Shown: positions 1-9,241 of the stretch, piece after piece
Numbering within the stretch: the first letter of the stretch is position 1
How the letters are laid out: each line of letters opens with the position of its first letter
Assembly: GCF_000173655.1 (NCBI RefSeq)
Contig: NZ_ABZU01000003.1
Coordinates: 62,001-126,000 of the forward strand
Direction: 5' to 3'
DNA length: 64,000 nt
Origin: Corynebacterium amycolatum SK46
GTDB taxonomy: Bacteria; Actinomycetota; Actinomycetes; Mycobacteriales; Mycobacteriaceae
Program-made: the position numbers and the translations under genes
Notes under the pieces: model-generated
Told to the model about the DNA's origin: nothing
Databases searched by the model: none
The model's input: the letters and a program-made list of their open reading frames with translations, nothing else

Positions 1-568
1 GCACTGCCAGAGCCAGACCCATGTCACCGTAGGACAGAGCCTCAGCGACCAGCGCGTTGGTGGTGACGTCCTCACCTGTAGCGATGCCCTCGAAAGCCTC
101 CGGGACGTTGATCATGGTGACGCCCAGCTCAGAAGCCTCAGAGACGAGGTTCTCCGGCGGAGTTGCCTCGTGGTCGGACTTGTAAGCAGCCTCGCGCAGA
201 CGAGACTCAGCGAACTCCTTAACCGTCTCGACGATCATCTGCTGATCCTCGGTCGGGGTGAGGTCGAAGAGCTTCTTTGCCTTCTCCTCGGCTGCGGCCT
301 CCTGTGCAGCCTGGGCTTCCTCAGCCGGACGCTCCGGCTTACCGGAACCGGAAATCTTCTTAAACTGACGGTTCGCGGCACCAAGGGTCTTGAAACCGGA
401 CTTGGTGGACTGGTACACCACACGGTCGATCTTTGGCTGAAGGTCGTACTTCTGGGCGAAGTCCGAACCAGTAATCGACGTGATGAACCGCATTGCCGCT
501 CCGATAGCGTCGCGACCAGGGTTATTGCGGCCGACAGTCGAATCTTCGCGGTTCTTCTTCTCGCTCAT
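1..568 (-). CDS. Acyl-CoA dehydrogenase family protein, N-terminal part (runs off window)
   Basis: Only the first 189 codons lie in the window; the 3' end is beyond base 1. The ATG is at 568-566 and translation begins MSEKKNREDS. Residues 1-95 form a charged, Ala/Glu-rich leader. After that comes FDLTPTEDQQMIVETVKEFA, typical of the N-terminal helical domain of acyl-CoA dehydrogenases (fatty-acid beta-oxidation, FAD-dependent), followed by ELGVTMINVPE and EALSYGDMGLALA, which match the conserved start of that fold. The FAD-binding and catalytic parts are not visible, so substrate range cannot be judged. A GlxR/CRP-like palindrome lies 55 bases upstream, consistent with carbon-source control (inference). 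Confidence 0.75.
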   Translation of the reverse strand, partial: MSEKKNREDSTVGRNNPGRDAIGAAMRFITSITGSDFAQKYDLQPKIDRVVYQSTKSGFKTLGAANRQFKKISGSGKPERPAEEAQAAQEAAAEEKAKKLFDLTPTEDQQMIVETVKEFAESRLREAAYKSDHEATPPENLVSEASELGVTMINVPEAFEGIATGEDVTTNALVAEALSYGDMGLALAV

Positions 569-875
569 GTGATCATGGCCTTTCGAGTCAGAACTATTAC
601 TGGCATAACAATAAATCAATCGCGTGACCGTTGTCACAGGAATTGAAAAAACATTGCCAAGTAACAGAACACTTTCAGGTTTTCAGCTCATAGGATCCAG
701 CAATGTGGTGTTTACGGGGTAACAAAGGGGCGCTCTCAACTTCATCCATAAGCCCGACGGCGGGAGAACTCCCCTAGTCCTAGGTATTGAAGGCGAAATA
801 AAGTCAAAACTGCAACATAACAAGACAGCGGCACTGAAGAGTTTTCAGAAGCCAACCTTTACTGAAAGGACCAAC
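569..875. other. Divergent intergenic region, 307 bp
   Basis: This stretch separates the acyl-CoA dehydrogenase start from the lipoprotein start. It is AT-richer than its flanks and should carry both promoters. I can see a GlxR-like palindrome at 623-638 and a short hairpin-like GGGAGAACTCCCC near 762. I see no open frame with a start and ribosome binding site that I would call a gene. Confidence 0.5.
623..638 (-). promoter_or_regulatory. GlxR/CRP-like operator
   Basis: On the minus strand the site reads TGTGACAACGGTCACG. This matches the corynebacterial GlxR (cAMP receptor) consensus TGTGA-N6-TCACA at 9 of 10 fixed positions. It lies 55 bp before the acyl-CoA dehydrogenase ATG. GlxR controls many carbon and fatty-acid genes in corynebacteria; that it binds here is inferred. 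Confidence 0.5.
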
Positions 876-1307
876 GTGAAATTAAAGAATCTTGCCATCA
901 TTGCAGTTTTACTTCCCGTCGCTACCGCTCTCACAGCCTGTGGCGAAGAAGGATTCGAAGCGAGCACCAATGATCATTTTTATGAAAAGGCTGCGGAGTT
1001 TCTCAATGCATTTGGCGAACCAGACAACGATAAGGTCATGGAACTCGCGTGCCCGGATTCTCGACTCTATGAGCGTGCGGAATCCGGCGAGCTAGACGGA
1101 GCTAAGGAGCCATTTGAGATTGATCTGTCGGACCCTAAAGTCTCGAAGGTCGGAGTAGAAGAAATGGGCAAGGAAGTCATTGCAATCATTAAACCTGACG
1201 ATGACTACAAGGCGCTTGCTGTCAGCTTTGCGCACCCCTCGCCTGATTCTGAACGCTGGTGCGTAACCGGCATGGATCAGGACGACTATGGTTTTTTCCG
1301 CAACTAA
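876..1307 (+). CDS. Small putative lipoprotein of unknown function
   Basis: This 143-residue protein starts at GTG 876, with the ribosome binding site GAAAGGA at 864-870. It has a short lysine-containing n-region, a hydrophobic core and the lipobox L-T-A-C with Cys22 as the predicted lipidation site, so it should sit on the outer face of the membrane. The mature part is about 120 residues, acidic, with one cysteine in LACPDSR and one in RWCVTGM that could form a disulfide. Its pattern (N-terminal helix with FLNAFGEPDNDKVMEL, later strands ending in a Trp-containing strand) resembles NTF2-like lipoproteins of the DUF4878 type, but this is only a resemblance. It faces lysS convergently across 114 bp. 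Confidence 0.7.
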   Translation: MKLKNLAIIAVLLPVATALTACGEEGFEASTNDHFYEKAAEFLNAFGEPDNDKVMELACPDSRLYERAESGELDGAKEPFEIDLSDPKVSKVGVEEMGKEVIAIIKPDDDYKALAVSFAHPSPDSERWCVTGMDQDDYGFFRN

Positions 1308-1421
1308 AAACGTCTTGAGGTGACAGTGTTTAGCCACCTTATTTCGGATTACACTACCTCGAAAAGGATAATGAGCCACCCTGGCGTGGGCCATGGGTGA
1401 CTCACCGAGCATTAGCGCCGC

Positions 1422-2954
1422 TTACGCTTCCGGCTTCACAATCGGGAACAGCACGGTTTCGCGAATGCCAAGGCCGGTCAGGGCCATCAGCAGGCGGTCA
1501 ATGCCCATGCCCACACCGGTTGTCGGCGGCATGCCCTGCTCCATTGCGTGCAGGAAGTCCTCATCCAGAACCATGGCCTCGTCGTCGCCACCGGCGGCCA
1601 AACGCGCCTGATCCTCGAAGCGCTCACGCTGGACAACCGGGTCAACCAGCTCGGAGTAGCCGGTAGCCAGCTCGAAGCCGCGGACGTAAAGATCCCACTT
1701 CTCGGTCACGCCCGGCTTGGAGCGGTGCTGACGAGTCAGCGGAGAGGTCTCAACCGGGAAGTCGCGGACGAAAACAGGACCGTCGAGCTGGTCTTCACAG
1801 AGCAGCTCCCAGATTTCCTCGACCAGCTTGCCGTGGCCCCAGCCGCCCTTTTCCGGAACCTCAAGTCCAATCACATCGGCGATTGCCTTGAGCTCCTCGA
1901 CGGTGGAGTCGATGGTCACTTCCGGCTGACCAGGGAACTTGCGAGCGAGTGCCTCGTTCAGCGACGGGTACATCTCAATCTGCTTCCACTCGCCGCCGAA
2001 GTCGAACTCCGTGCCGTCGGCAAGCGTGACAGTCGTCGAACCGAAGACCGCGACGCAGATTTCCTGAATGACCTCGCGGACGGTGCGAGCGGAGTCATCG
2101 TAGGTGCCGAAAGCCTCGTAGTACTCCAGCATCGCGAACTCCGGGCTGTGCGAGGAGTCGATGCCCTCGTTGCGGAAGTTACGGTTAATCTCAAAGACTC
2201 GCTCCATACCGCCGACAACGCAGCGCTTCAGATAAAGCTCAGGCGCGATACGCAAGTAGAGATCGATGTCCAAAGCGTTGGAATGAGTCACGAATGGACG
2301 TGCAGCAGCACCGCCGTGCAGGGTCTGCAGCATCGGAGTCTCAACCTCGAGGAAACCGCGACGCTCAAGTGCGTGGCGCAGCTCGCGGATGACCTTGATG
2401 CGAGTCAGTGCGTTAGTACGAGCCTGCTCACGCATAATCAGGTCCGTGTAGCGGTGACGCACGCGGCTGTCCTCGGACAAATCAGCGAACGACACCGGCA
2501 GCGGACGCAGAGCCTTCGAGGCCATCTGCCACTCGGTAGCCATCACGGACAACTCGCCGCGGCGCGAAGAAATTACGCGGCCAGTAATGAGGACGAAGTC
2601 GCCCATATCCACGTCCGCCTTCCAAGCAGCCAGGGCGTCCTCGCCGACCTCAGCCTTGGAAAGCATAGCCTGCAGGGTCGTGCCGTCACCCTCCTGCAGA
2701 GCGGCAAAGCAGAGCTTGCCAGTGTTACGAATAAACATGACACGACCAATGACGGTCACGACATCCTGAGTCTCCTCGCCGGCCTCGAGGTGGCCCCACT
2801 CTTCACGGACATCCTTGAGAGAGTGAGTACGGGGAACCTCAACCGGGTACGGCTGAATTCCAGCCTCGAGCAGGCGGTCACGCTTCTCGCGGCGAATGCG
2901 CAGCTGCTCAGGAACGGTGGCGGTGTTTTCAGGGGTCTTCTTCGCGTCAGTCAC
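1422..2954 (-). CDS. lysS: Lysyl-tRNA synthetase (class II)
   Basis: Charges tRNA-Lys with lysine in the cytoplasm. The 510-residue length is normal. An N-terminal OB-fold anticodon-binding domain (around residues 55-160, including [21 protein letters not shown]) is followed by the class II core: motif 2 region with [20 protein letters not shown], and motif 3 [15 protein letters not shown] near the C-terminus. The open frame extends upstream to 3122, but that would overlap the next gene. I chose GTG 2954 because it lies 8 bases after a TAACCT -10 element, which fits a leaderless transcript and gives a normal N-terminus ([10 protein letters not shown]). In mycobacteria the gene follows panD and coaX; here phoX and the DUF cassette lie between panD and lysS, and coaX is absent. 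Confidence 0.95.
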   Translation of the reverse strand: MTDAKKTPENTATVPEQLRIRREKRDRLLEAGIQPYPVEVPRTHSLKDVREEWGHLEAGEETQDVVTVIGRVMFIRNTGKLCFAALQEGDGTTLQAMLSKAEVGEDALAAWKADVDMGDFVLITGRVISSRRGELSVMATEWQMASKALRPLPVSFADLSEDSRVRHRYTDLIMREQARTNALTRIKVIRELRHALERRGFLEVETPMLQTLHGGAAARPFVTHSNALDIDLYLRIAPELYLKRCVVGGMERVFEINRNFRNEGIDSSHSPEFAMLEYYEAFGTYDDSARTVREVIQEICVAVFGSTTVTLADGTEFDFGGEWKQIEMYPSLNEALARKFPGQPEVTIDSTVEELKAIADVIGLEVPEKGGWGHGKLVEEIWELLCEDQLDGPVFVRDFPVETSPLTRQHRSKPGVTEKWDLYVRGFELATGYSELVDPVVQRERFEDQARLAAGGDDEAMVLDEDFLHAMEQGMPPTTGVGMGIDRLLMALTGLGIRETVLFPIVKPEA

Positions 2955-2962
2955 GGCTATAA

Positions 2963-2968
2963 AGGTTA
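2963..2968 (-). promoter_or_regulatory. Candidate -10 element for leaderless lysS
   Basis: TAACCT on the minus strand, 8 bases before the GTG of lysS, with no Shine-Dalgarno sequence between. It fits the actinobacterial TANNNT -10 consensus. Confidence 0.5.
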
Positions 2969-3024
2969 GCCGACTACACCGCCGACCTGCTACTCGCCCG
3001 CCCCTTTGCGAAATACTCGGCGGA

Positions 3025-4587
3025 CTACTCCCCTGCCTGCCGCCAACCTCGACGAATATCCTCCACAATTCGAGGATGCGCAAGTGTCGACGGTTCCAAT
3101 TGTTGTGGACCATTATCGGCACCGAACACGGTCGCAGCCCGGGCCACGTCAGGAGTGAGGAATTTCAGCGGCGGGGCGCCGTCGTAAAGCTCGAGTGTAG
3201 GAAGCTCAGGTCCGGCCTGCGCGAGTACAAACCCCCAGTCCCCGAAGGTGGGAACATGCACGTGGTACGGAGTGGTCGACCACCCTGCGGCGCGAATCGA
3301 ACTGTCGGTGCGCCAGAAGGCCTGCGGCGTCGAAAACGGCGAACCCGACTGCACCACCAGCTTCGCGCCCGGCGCGGCCACCGTGCGGATCAGCCCGTAG
3401 AACTCCTGAGAGTAAAGCTTGGCTAGCACTGCGTTGTCGGGATCGGGAAGGTCTGCATAAATGGCGTCGAACTTCTGCACCTGCGACTTACCACGTGCCT
3501 GCTCGTGAAGCCATGTGAAAGCATCCGCAGTAATCTTCTCCACTCGGGGATTGTCCAGGCTGCCGCGGTTGTCTTCCCGCAGCACAGTGCGGGCGACCTC
3601 GATGACATCCGGATCCAAATCGACCTGAACAATGCGTTCGATGTTGGGCATCCGCAGCAGCTCCCTGGCAGCCAACCCATCGCCTCCGCCGAGGATTAAC
3701 GCCGACTTCGTGTCTTTATCCACCGCCGGGTAGACCAGCGACTCGGTGTAGCGGTACTCGTCACGACTGGAGTACTGCAATCCCCCGTCGAGATAAAGCC
3801 GCCGGTCCCCGCCAAATCGAGTGACGACGATGTCCTGGTACTTCGAGTGCTTGGCAAAAACAATGGGCTGCGCGTAGAGCGACTGCCGGGCGGTCGCCTC
3901 GATGTCCCGGATTCCGGCCAGTAACGCTACCAACCCAACCAGTGCTGCGACGAGGGCGGCGACAGATGCGACAAGTGCCCGGCGGGACAACATCTGTTTC
4001 AGTAGCAGCGCGGCGATTATCAATGCCGCGGTGACGTTGATCAGTCCAGCGATGGCAGTGGCCTTCAGCATGCCCACCGTAGGCAGGAGCACGAACGGCC
4101 AGATTAAACCGCCGACCAAGGCTCCGAAGTAGTCCGCAGCGTTGAGATTCGCCAGCACGCGACCGGTGTCCTCGGCGGAGGACGTCCGGCCGGTCTGCAG
4201 AAGTGTCATGAGTAACGGCACCTCGGCACCAACCAGCGTTCCGATTATGAAAGTGGCGGCGACCAATGCTCCGAGGCTCTCACCTGTAACCGAAAACACC
4301 CAGTACAGGGCGGTTGCGGAAACACCGCCGAGCAAACCCAAAGCGCACTCGATGCCGAGGAAAGACACCGCGGCACGGCACACAAACGGCTTCGCCGCCA
4401 CGGCGCCAAAACCCAGCGCTGCGACATAACCGGCCACAATCAGAGAATTCGCAACGACGTCGCCGCGGCCAAGAGAAGCCGACAGCGCCAGTAGTGCCAG
4501 CTCATAGACCAGGCCGCAGGCAGCACAGGCCGCCACAGAGCCCAGCAGGAGAGCCCGCCAGCGCCGGGAAGTTGTGGTGGTCTCCAT
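3025..4587 (-). CDS. Membrane-anchored spermidine synthase-like protein
   Basis: A 520-residue two-part protein. Residues 1 to about 225 contain roughly seven hydrophobic segments. The rest is a Rossmann methyltransferase-like fold of the polyamine aminopropyltransferase family. It has the nucleotide-binding loop [17 protein letters not shown], the acidic strand end [15 protein letters not shown], the [20 protein letters not shown] segment corresponding to the catalytic D-x-x-D-P region, and the [18 protein letters not shown] region that in spermidine synthases shapes the active site. True SpeE enzymes are soluble and about 280-300 residues. The TM fusion and the operon partners (DUF350, DUF4247, DUF2617, DUF4178) suggest action on a membrane-associated acceptor (inference). 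It is the last gene of the cassette and abuts the DUF350 stop codon with no gap. The exact substrate is unknown. Confidence 0.85.
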   Translation of the reverse strand: METTTTSRRWRALLLGSVAACAACGLVYELALLALSASLGRGDVVANSLIVAGYVAALGFGAVAAKPFVCRAAVSFLGIECALGLLGGVSATALYWVFSVTGESLGALVAATFIIGTLVGAEVPLLMTLLQTGRTSSAEDTGRVLANLNAADYFGALVGGLIWPFVLLPTVGMLKATAIAGLINVTAALIIAALLLKQMLSRRALVASVAALVAALVGLVALLAGIRDIEATARQSLYAQPIVFAKHSKYQDIVVTRFGGDRRLYLDGGLQYSSRDEYRYTESLVYPAVDKDTKSALILGGGDGLAARELLRMPNIERIVQVDLDPDVIEVARTVLREDNRGSLDNPRVEKITADAFTWLHEQARGKSQVQKFDAIYADLPDPDNAVLAKLYSQEFYGLIRTVAAPGAKLVVQSGSPFSTPQAFWRTDSSIRAAGWSTTPYHVHVPTFGDWGFVLAQAGPELPTLELYDGAPPLKFLTPDVARAATVFGADNGPQQLEPSTLAHPRIVEDIRRGWRQAGE

Positions 4588-5109
4588 CTATGACAGCGCC
4601 ACCGCGTTAATCACACCGATAACGATGAAGGTGGTAGCGGCCAACATCGCTCGGGGACGTACCTTCGCGTCCATCACGACATCGCGGAAGCGCCCCGGAA
4701 TCAGGGCTTCCAGCACCAGTAACGATGCTGCCTGCAGCACAATGCCGAGGGCACCGTAGACGAGGGTCTCCCCCAGCCCCATCATCAGGTCGTCGTCGGA
4801 TGCGCGGATTACCGAAACGACAATGCAGGCCAGCGCAATCTGCTGTGAGCCCGCTATCATCGCGGCGCCCGCACGATTTTCGAGAAACACCAGGTCGCGC
4901 AGCTTCCCAGGCGTAATCAGATCAAGGACAATGAAGCCGACTACGAGCACTAGGGCACCCGCAAGGAAGTAACCGATGGTGGCCGGCACTCCGACGGCCA
5001 GATGCTCACCCACTGTTGAGGCCACGACCGACTGCGCCGTCTCTGATGTCTCCGACTGCGCCGTGCGGATAGCCGTCCCGGTGGTGTCCATGTACGTTAC
5101 TGGTCCCAT
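4588..5109 (-). CDS. DUF350 family membrane protein
   Basis: A 173-residue protein with about four hydrophobic helices after a 40-residue polar N-terminus. Two similar halves are visible. The first has GYFLAGALVLVVGFIVLDLITPGKLRDLVF followed by a second helix. The second has GIVLQAASLLVLEALIPGRFRDVVMD. The repeated D/EALIPG-R-RD motif is typical of DUF350, a small duplicated integral membrane family with no established biochemical role. Its stop codon is directly followed by the ATG of the spermidine synthase-like gene, and its start is 2 bp after the DUF4247 stop codon, so the two are very likely co-translated. The name comes from fold pattern and context, not from a search. Confidence 0.8.
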   Translation of the reverse strand: MGPVTYMDTTGTAIRTAQSETSETAQSVVASTVGEHLAVGVPATIGYFLAGALVLVVGFIVLDLITPGKLRDLVFLENRAGAAMIAGSQQIALACIVVSVIRASDDDLMMGLGETLVYGALGIVLQAASLLVLEALIPGRFRDVVMDAKVRPRAMLAATTFIVIGVINAVALS

Positions 5110-5111
5110 GT

Positions 5112-5576
5112 TTATTTCGCTCCTCCGAATGATCCTGCCGATCCACCCGAACCGCTGGAGGGGGCGGATGGACCGAAACCGGGGCCGAGATAGATGAAGT
5201 GCCCACCCGAATAGCGGCCACTAAGTGATTCTCTGGTTATCAGGCACGTGTCCTTCGCCCCTGTCTCAGGGGTCTGACGCGAAACGATGAACAGGTGCTT
5301 CTTCGTCCTCAGGTACGCCGCCCCGCCATCTTCGTTGTATGCCTGTGGCTTGATCTCTTCTTTCAGCTCACGCCCCACCTCAATGGGGTCGCGGTCGCCA
5401 CAGGTCCAACGTCGATCAATTCCGCTGCTGACCTGTGTCGCAGATGCTGCGCCTGGCGCAGACTGATAGCGCTCACTAATCCTCTCTTCCGCAGATTTCC
5501 CGCCGACGAAGAAACCGGCCAGCGTGACCATAATGCCGACAACAATCAGTGCGTAACCAATACTTCCGCGTCCCAT
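5112..5576 (-). CDS. DUF4247 domain protein (single-pass membrane or exported)
   Basis: A 154-residue protein with an N-terminal hydrophobic segment (residues 7-26) that should act as a signal anchor, placing the remainder outside the cell. The body has two cysteines, in DRRWTCGDRDP and KDTCLITRE, which could pair, and ends in a Gly/Ser-rich tail. The pattern fits DUF4247, a family found beside DUF350 and spermidine synthase-like genes in actinobacteria and Bacillus relatives. A ribosome binding site AGGGAGG lies upstream of the ATG and overlaps the end of DUF2617. Function is unknown. Confidence 0.75.
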   Translation of the reverse strand: MGRGSIGYALIVVGIMVTLAGFFVGGKSAEERISERYQSAPGAASATQVSSGIDRRWTCGDRDPIEVGRELKEEIKPQAYNEDGGAAYLRTKKHLFIVSRQTPETGAKDTCLITRESLSGRYSGGHFIYLGPGFGPSAPSSGSGGSAGSFGGAK

Positions 5577-5580
5577 AGAC

Positions 5581-6132
5581 TCAGGAACCTCCCTTTACGC
5601 GGTCTGCCTCAGCCCCGTGGATACCAGCAACGGCAGTCCAAGTATTCGACGTCCACACGAGCTGCCCCGGCGGGTAGCCGTGCCACGTATCCCAGCGATA
5701 CCCCTGCTCAATCGGCTCCGCGGACAACACAGTCAGCGCGCCGGGAGAACCGGGAAACTCTGCGACGACCGAATGGGGATGCCCCGCTCCGAACTCACGC
5801 CGTAAAGCATTTGCGCGCTGAGCGAAAGCTTCTGGCGAGAGGTTCTCCACACGAGCTTTCACCATCACTCCCGCCCCGCTCAGGGGCACACCGTGTGATG
5901 CGGTACAGGAGATCTCTTCGGTAAAGGACGGATTCTCCCGCTTACCGACGAAAACCACATGCGACGCTCCGAGGACTCCGAGTGTCAACGGCGGTGTCGT
6001 GCCGTCGGGGTGAGAGATAACCGCCTCGCAGAGGGTGTCCGGGACTTGGCCGTCAAAAGCAATGCGGAGTTGCTCCGCAGCTGTGTCTTTGAACGGCACA
6101 TCTAGAATTGCCAGCGACATAGCGACCGCCAC
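5581..6132 (-). CDS. DUF2617 family protein
   Basis: A 183-residue soluble protein without signal sequence or membrane segment. It fits DUF2617, an actinobacterial family of unknown function; recognisable blocks are the LGVLGASHVVF segment and the Trp-rich end YRWDTWHGYPPGQLVWTSNT. The GTG at 6132 overlaps the preceding stop codon by one base (TAGTG); an ATG at 6120 (MSLAILDV) is an equally possible start. It is the second gene of the five-gene cassette. Because it is the only clearly cytosolic member apart from the transferase domain, a regulatory or substrate-handling role is conceivable, but nothing in the sequence proves one. Confidence 0.75.
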   Translation of the reverse strand: MAVAMSLAILDVPFKDTAAEQLRIAFDGQVPDTLCEAVISHPDGTTPPLTLGVLGASHVVFVGKRENPSFTEEISCTASHGVPLSGAGVMVKARVENLSPEAFAQRANALRREFGAGHPHSVVAEFPGSPGALTVLSAEPIEQGYRWDTWHGYPPGQLVWTSNTWTAVAGIHGAEADRVKGGS

Positions 6133-6761
6133 TAGCGATTGTCCGCGTCCGGATTATGGTCCGGCGCCGCCATAACATCAATCTCACCGGGGAGAATCCT
6201 AATACCGGTGGACGCCTCCCACATCGAGTCACCGTAGCGTTCCAGTCCGAGCAAGCGACCGTCACCGGACTTGTAGTCGACAAAGTCCGTAGCCCCCTCG
6301 GGCGGCAGCCCAGTAGTTCCGATCGCGGTGTAGCGGGCGGTCCCGCGTTCTTCCTCCCAGTACTCCACACCGTCGACAACGATGGGATTAGCTGGTTCGA
6401 AGCTACCTGGAAGCTTGCGCCACCAGGTGAGGATGACTTCACCCTCATCTTCCTCAACGCCGAACCAAGAACCATCTGCCCCACCGTCGACGAGATGCTC
6501 CCACCAGCGGAACGGCCCCTGAGAGAGCTCAAGTGATCCGCGCACAACATGGGAGGCACCACCGTAGTTCAGGATTGCGCCCGGCGCGACGGAGGTTGGG
6601 CCGTACTTGCGGTACTCATCAGTCATCAGCGGATCGACGAAGCGCTCCCGATCAGAACCCGGAACCTGAGTATTCCGACGCGCTACAACAACGACGATGA
6701 CACCGATGACAACGAGGATGATGCCGATTATGACAATGCTGTTCACTAGGATTAATCCCAT
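6132..6761 (-). CDS. DUF4178 domain protein with N-terminal membrane anchor
   Basis: A 209-residue protein. Residues 5-27 form one strongly hydrophobic helix, followed by a polar domain rich in aromatic residues (FRWWEHLVDGG, VILTWWRKLPGSF, VDGVEYWEEERGTARY), the usual look of a DUF4178 beta-rich domain. DUF4178 occurs in bacterial envelope-associated gene neighbourhoods with spermidine synthase-like and DUF350 genes. This is the first gene of the cassette, so a promoter should lie in 6762-6819, downstream of the hairpin that ends phoX. No catalytic residues can be named. Confidence 0.75.
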   Translation of the reverse strand: MGLILVNSIVIIGIILVVIGVIVVVVARRNTQVPGSDRERFVDPLMTDEYRKYGPTSVAPGAILNYGGASHVVRGSLELSQGPFRWWEHLVDGGADGSWFGVEEDEGEVILTWWRKLPGSFEPANPIVVDGVEYWEEERGTARYTAIGTTGLPPEGATDFVDYKSGDGRLLGLERYGDSMWEASTGIRILPGEIDVMAAPDHNPDADNR

Positions 6762-6819
6762 CGATAGTGCGGTGGCGCTGAGAAAAACGCCCGATTACTA
6801 ACTTTCTACCGAACACAGT

Positions 6820-6863
6820 CGCGGCGCGTCGTCGAACAATATTTTCGTTCGAGACGCGCCGCG
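6820..6863 (-). terminator. Hairpin after phoX
   Basis: Two GC-rich arms of 17-18 bases (CGCGGCGCGTC-g-TCGAAC at 6820-6837 against GTTCGAGACGCGCCGCG at 6847-6863) pair with a single bulged base and a 9-base loop. The hairpin lies between the phoX stop codon and the DUF4178 start, both on the minus strand. No U-run follows, so it is either a U-less actinobacterial terminator or an RNA-stabilising hairpin. Confidence 0.6.
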
Positions 6864-6917
6864 ATAGGTCTACGCGCTAATCCGCGCGTATTTGCTTAGC
6901 TCCTTGCCAAGGGCAAC

Positions 6918-9095
6918 CTACGCACCAATCTTCTTACCATCAGTGCGGACAACCTGAACGACTGCCGGGCGTGGCTGCTCCTTGCCACCGTCCGGCCAGT
7001 GCGAGGTCGGGTTGGTGGTCGGGTCCGGGTTGTCGCCGACCGGATGCCCCTGATCCGTCTCGATTTCGCCCGGGTGCTGGACGTTGACCATCACGCGGTT
7101 GGAGAAAATCTGCGGACCACAGGTCTCAGCAGCAACCGGAACAGTCAGGAAACACTTGGTCTCACCACGACGCTCCCCCTCAACAGCAACGGCGAACAGG
7201 CCGTCGTTAGAGTCCAGAGCGTTACCGTCAGTGGAAATCCACAGGTTGCCGTACTCGTCGAATGCCAGATTGTCCGGGCAGGAAATTGGCGAGACCGATT
7301 CCTTATCGAAACCACCGAAGTAGGTGTAAGCCTCGTTCGGGTCACCACAGACCAGCAGGAGGTTCCACTTACCCTTGGTGCCAGCGTGGTCATCTTCCAT
7401 CTCCAGAACAAGGCCATTCTTGTTCTCAGTGACGGGTGCAACCTCGACGGCGTCGGCAAGCGGACGACCCGCACCATCAGTGCGTTCCTTGCCCTTGTCA
7501 TCCTTCTCACCGGCCTTACCGCGGTACTTGTTGTTAGTCAGCGCCACGTAGACCTTGCCGGTCTTCGGCGATGGCTCGATGTCCTCCGGACGGTCCATAC
7601 GGGTGGCACTGACCTTGTCACCTGCGATGCGGGTGTAGATACAGACCTCTTCTGCACTCATGCCGTCGACGTGGGATTCGTGCTTGCCGTCGGCCTTTGC
7701 AGTCATCAGCGGAAGCCACTCAATGTCACCGTCGAAACGGCCGTCCTTCGGCAGCTCACCGGAGCCGTCAATCTCGGACTCGGAGTTACCGCTGAACTTA
7801 CCGACGTAGAGCGTGCCCTCAGACAGAATGCCCATGTTGTGCTTGAGATCGCCCTCCTTGACCTTGCGGGAGGAGACAAATTTGTAGACGTACTCGAAGC
7901 GCTCATCGTCGCCGGAGTAGCACACGACCGTGCCGTCATCGGTAACGTGAATCTGACCAGCCTCGTGCTTGAACCGCCCAAGAGCAGTGTGCTTAATCGG
8001 AGTGGAGTTTGGGTCAGACGGATCGATTTCTACGCACCAGAAGAATCGGTTCGGCTCATTCGGTTCCTTGGAGACATCGAAGCGATCGTAGTACTTCTCC
8101 CATGCGCGGTCAGACAGCTCCTTGTTCTTGACCGAGTAGCGCTTGAGCTTCTTAACAGCTTCCTTGTCCTCGAGCTTCTCAACGTTTCCGAAGTACTGGT
8201 CAACGTTTTCCTCACCGGACAGGTAGGTACCCCACGGAGTAACACCACCGGAGCAGTTGTTCAGGGTGCCCTCAATCTTCATACCGGTCGGGTCAGCCTT
8301 GGTCTTCAGCAGATCGTGACCAGCAGCCGGGCCGTCAACTGTGAACTCGGTGAAGCCAGTAATGCGACGGTTACGCTTGTCGCTCAGAATCGGCTTCAGG
8401 AATCCCTTGTCATCCTCTTCCACAGCAAGGATGGTCTGGCCGTGGGCAGCCAGTCCGATGTCGACCTGCTCCTTAGTAGCATCTTCTTTCTTGTAAGCAC
8501 GGAACATCATCGGCTCGGTGGTGTACTCGTGCGAGCAGACGTACAGCAGTGTGCCGTCTTCAGCCTTAATCAGGCCAGCGAAGTCATTGTTGAATCCGAA
8601 CTGCTTCTTCTGGTTTTCCGGAGTCTGCTTGTCAAAGTCGAACTCCGGGCCACCCTCGTGGATTGGGTCGCCCCAGCGAATCAGAACATTCTGCTCGTAG
8701 CCGTCCGGGATAACGACTGCGTCTTCCGTGTTCGGCTTAACGGCGTCGAAACGCATACCCTCCGGCGATTCGCCCTTGCTACCGTCACCGGCAGCGGCGG
8801 TACCGGAGGCATCGGAGCCACCTGCGGCGCTGCCCGAACCGTCAGAGGAGCAAGCGGCCAACACGGCGCCACCGCCGACCGCAAGAGCACTAGCACCAGT
8901 GACCTTCAGTGCAGCGCGACGGGAGAATGCGCGCTGGGAGAATGCCTCCTTCGCGACATCACCGAAGTACTCGTTGTCAGAGAACTCATTCGGGGCATCG
9001 TCAGCACAGGCATTACCACACTTGTAAGTGCAGGTCAGGGAGCTGCGAGAGGTAGCAAAAGGATTTGTCAGCAGATTCTTGCCAATACGAACCAC
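6918..9095 (-). CDS. phoX: PhoX-family alkaline phosphatase, Tat-exported lipoprotein
   Basis: A 725-residue protein of the PhoX/DUF839 family, which hydrolyses phosphomonoesters outside the cell; known PhoX enzymes use iron and calcium. Export signal: a twin-arginine motif S-R-R-A-A-L-K (Arg59-Arg60), a hydrophobic stretch and a lipobox L-A-A-C at Cys82, so it is predicted to leave folded through Tat and be lipid-anchored. An unusual 50-residue extension containing three cysteines precedes the Tat motif. The body carries family blocks such as NNCSGGVTPWGTYLSGEEN, HEAGQIHVTDDGTVVCYSGD and RPEDIEPSPKTGKVYVALTN. Start GTG 9095 has AAAGGCGG upstream. Phosphate-starvation control is expected for the family, but I could not identify a convincing Pho box. 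Confidence 0.9.
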   Translation of the reverse strand: MVRIGKNLLTNPFATSRSSLTCTYKCGNACADDAPNEFSDNEYFGDVAKEAFSQRAFSRRAALKVTGASALAVGGGAVLAACSSDGSGSAAGGSDASGTAAAGDGSKGESPEGMRFDAVKPNTEDAVVIPDGYEQNVLIRWGDPIHEGGPEFDFDKQTPENQKKQFGFNNDFAGLIKAEDGTLLYVCSHEYTTEPMMFRAYKKEDATKEQVDIGLAAHGQTILAVEEDDKGFLKPILSDKRNRRITGFTEFTVDGPAAGHDLLKTKADPTGMKIEGTLNNCSGGVTPWGTYLSGEENVDQYFGNVEKLEDKEAVKKLKRYSVKNKELSDRAWEKYYDRFDVSKEPNEPNRFFWCVEIDPSDPNSTPIKHTALGRFKHEAGQIHVTDDGTVVCYSGDDERFEYVYKFVSSRKVKEGDLKHNMGILSEGTLYVGKFSGNSESEIDGSGELPKDGRFDGDIEWLPLMTAKADGKHESHVDGMSAEEVCIYTRIAGDKVSATRMDRPEDIEPSPKTGKVYVALTNNKYRGKAGEKDDKGKERTDGAGRPLADAVEVAPVTENKNGLVLEMEDDHAGTKGKWNLLLVCGDPNEAYTYFGGFDKESVSPISCPDNLAFDEYGNLWISTDGNALDSNDGLFAVAVEGERRGETKCFLTVPVAAETCGPQIFSNRVMVNVQHPGEIETDQGHPVGDNPDPTTNPTSHWPDGGKEQPRPAVVQVVRTDGKKIGA

Positions 9096-9241
9096 GGGGA
9101 GACCGCCTTTGTATAGCTTCGACTAGGTGAGGAAATGGAAAACTAAAACTTTTAGATCCTCTAAGAAGCTAAGGACGTTGCGTTACCTTTCGGTTTCTAA
9201 AAATCAACTCGCCAATGAGCTTTAGCTGACGGTCTAATGAC

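Noticed and set aside
1548..2969. A 473-codon open frame on the plus strand opposite lysS
   Set aside because: Antisense to a complete lysyl-tRNA synthetase; no start signal.
2955..2980. DtxR-like half site (AGGTTAGCC) near the lysS start
   Set aside because: Only one half of the 19-bp palindrome is present, and the bases are better explained as the -10 element of lysS.
6999..9116. A 705-codon open frame on the plus strand opposite phoX
   Set aside because: It is antisense to a complete PhoX gene with signal peptide and family motifs; no ribosome binding site or recognisable domain.
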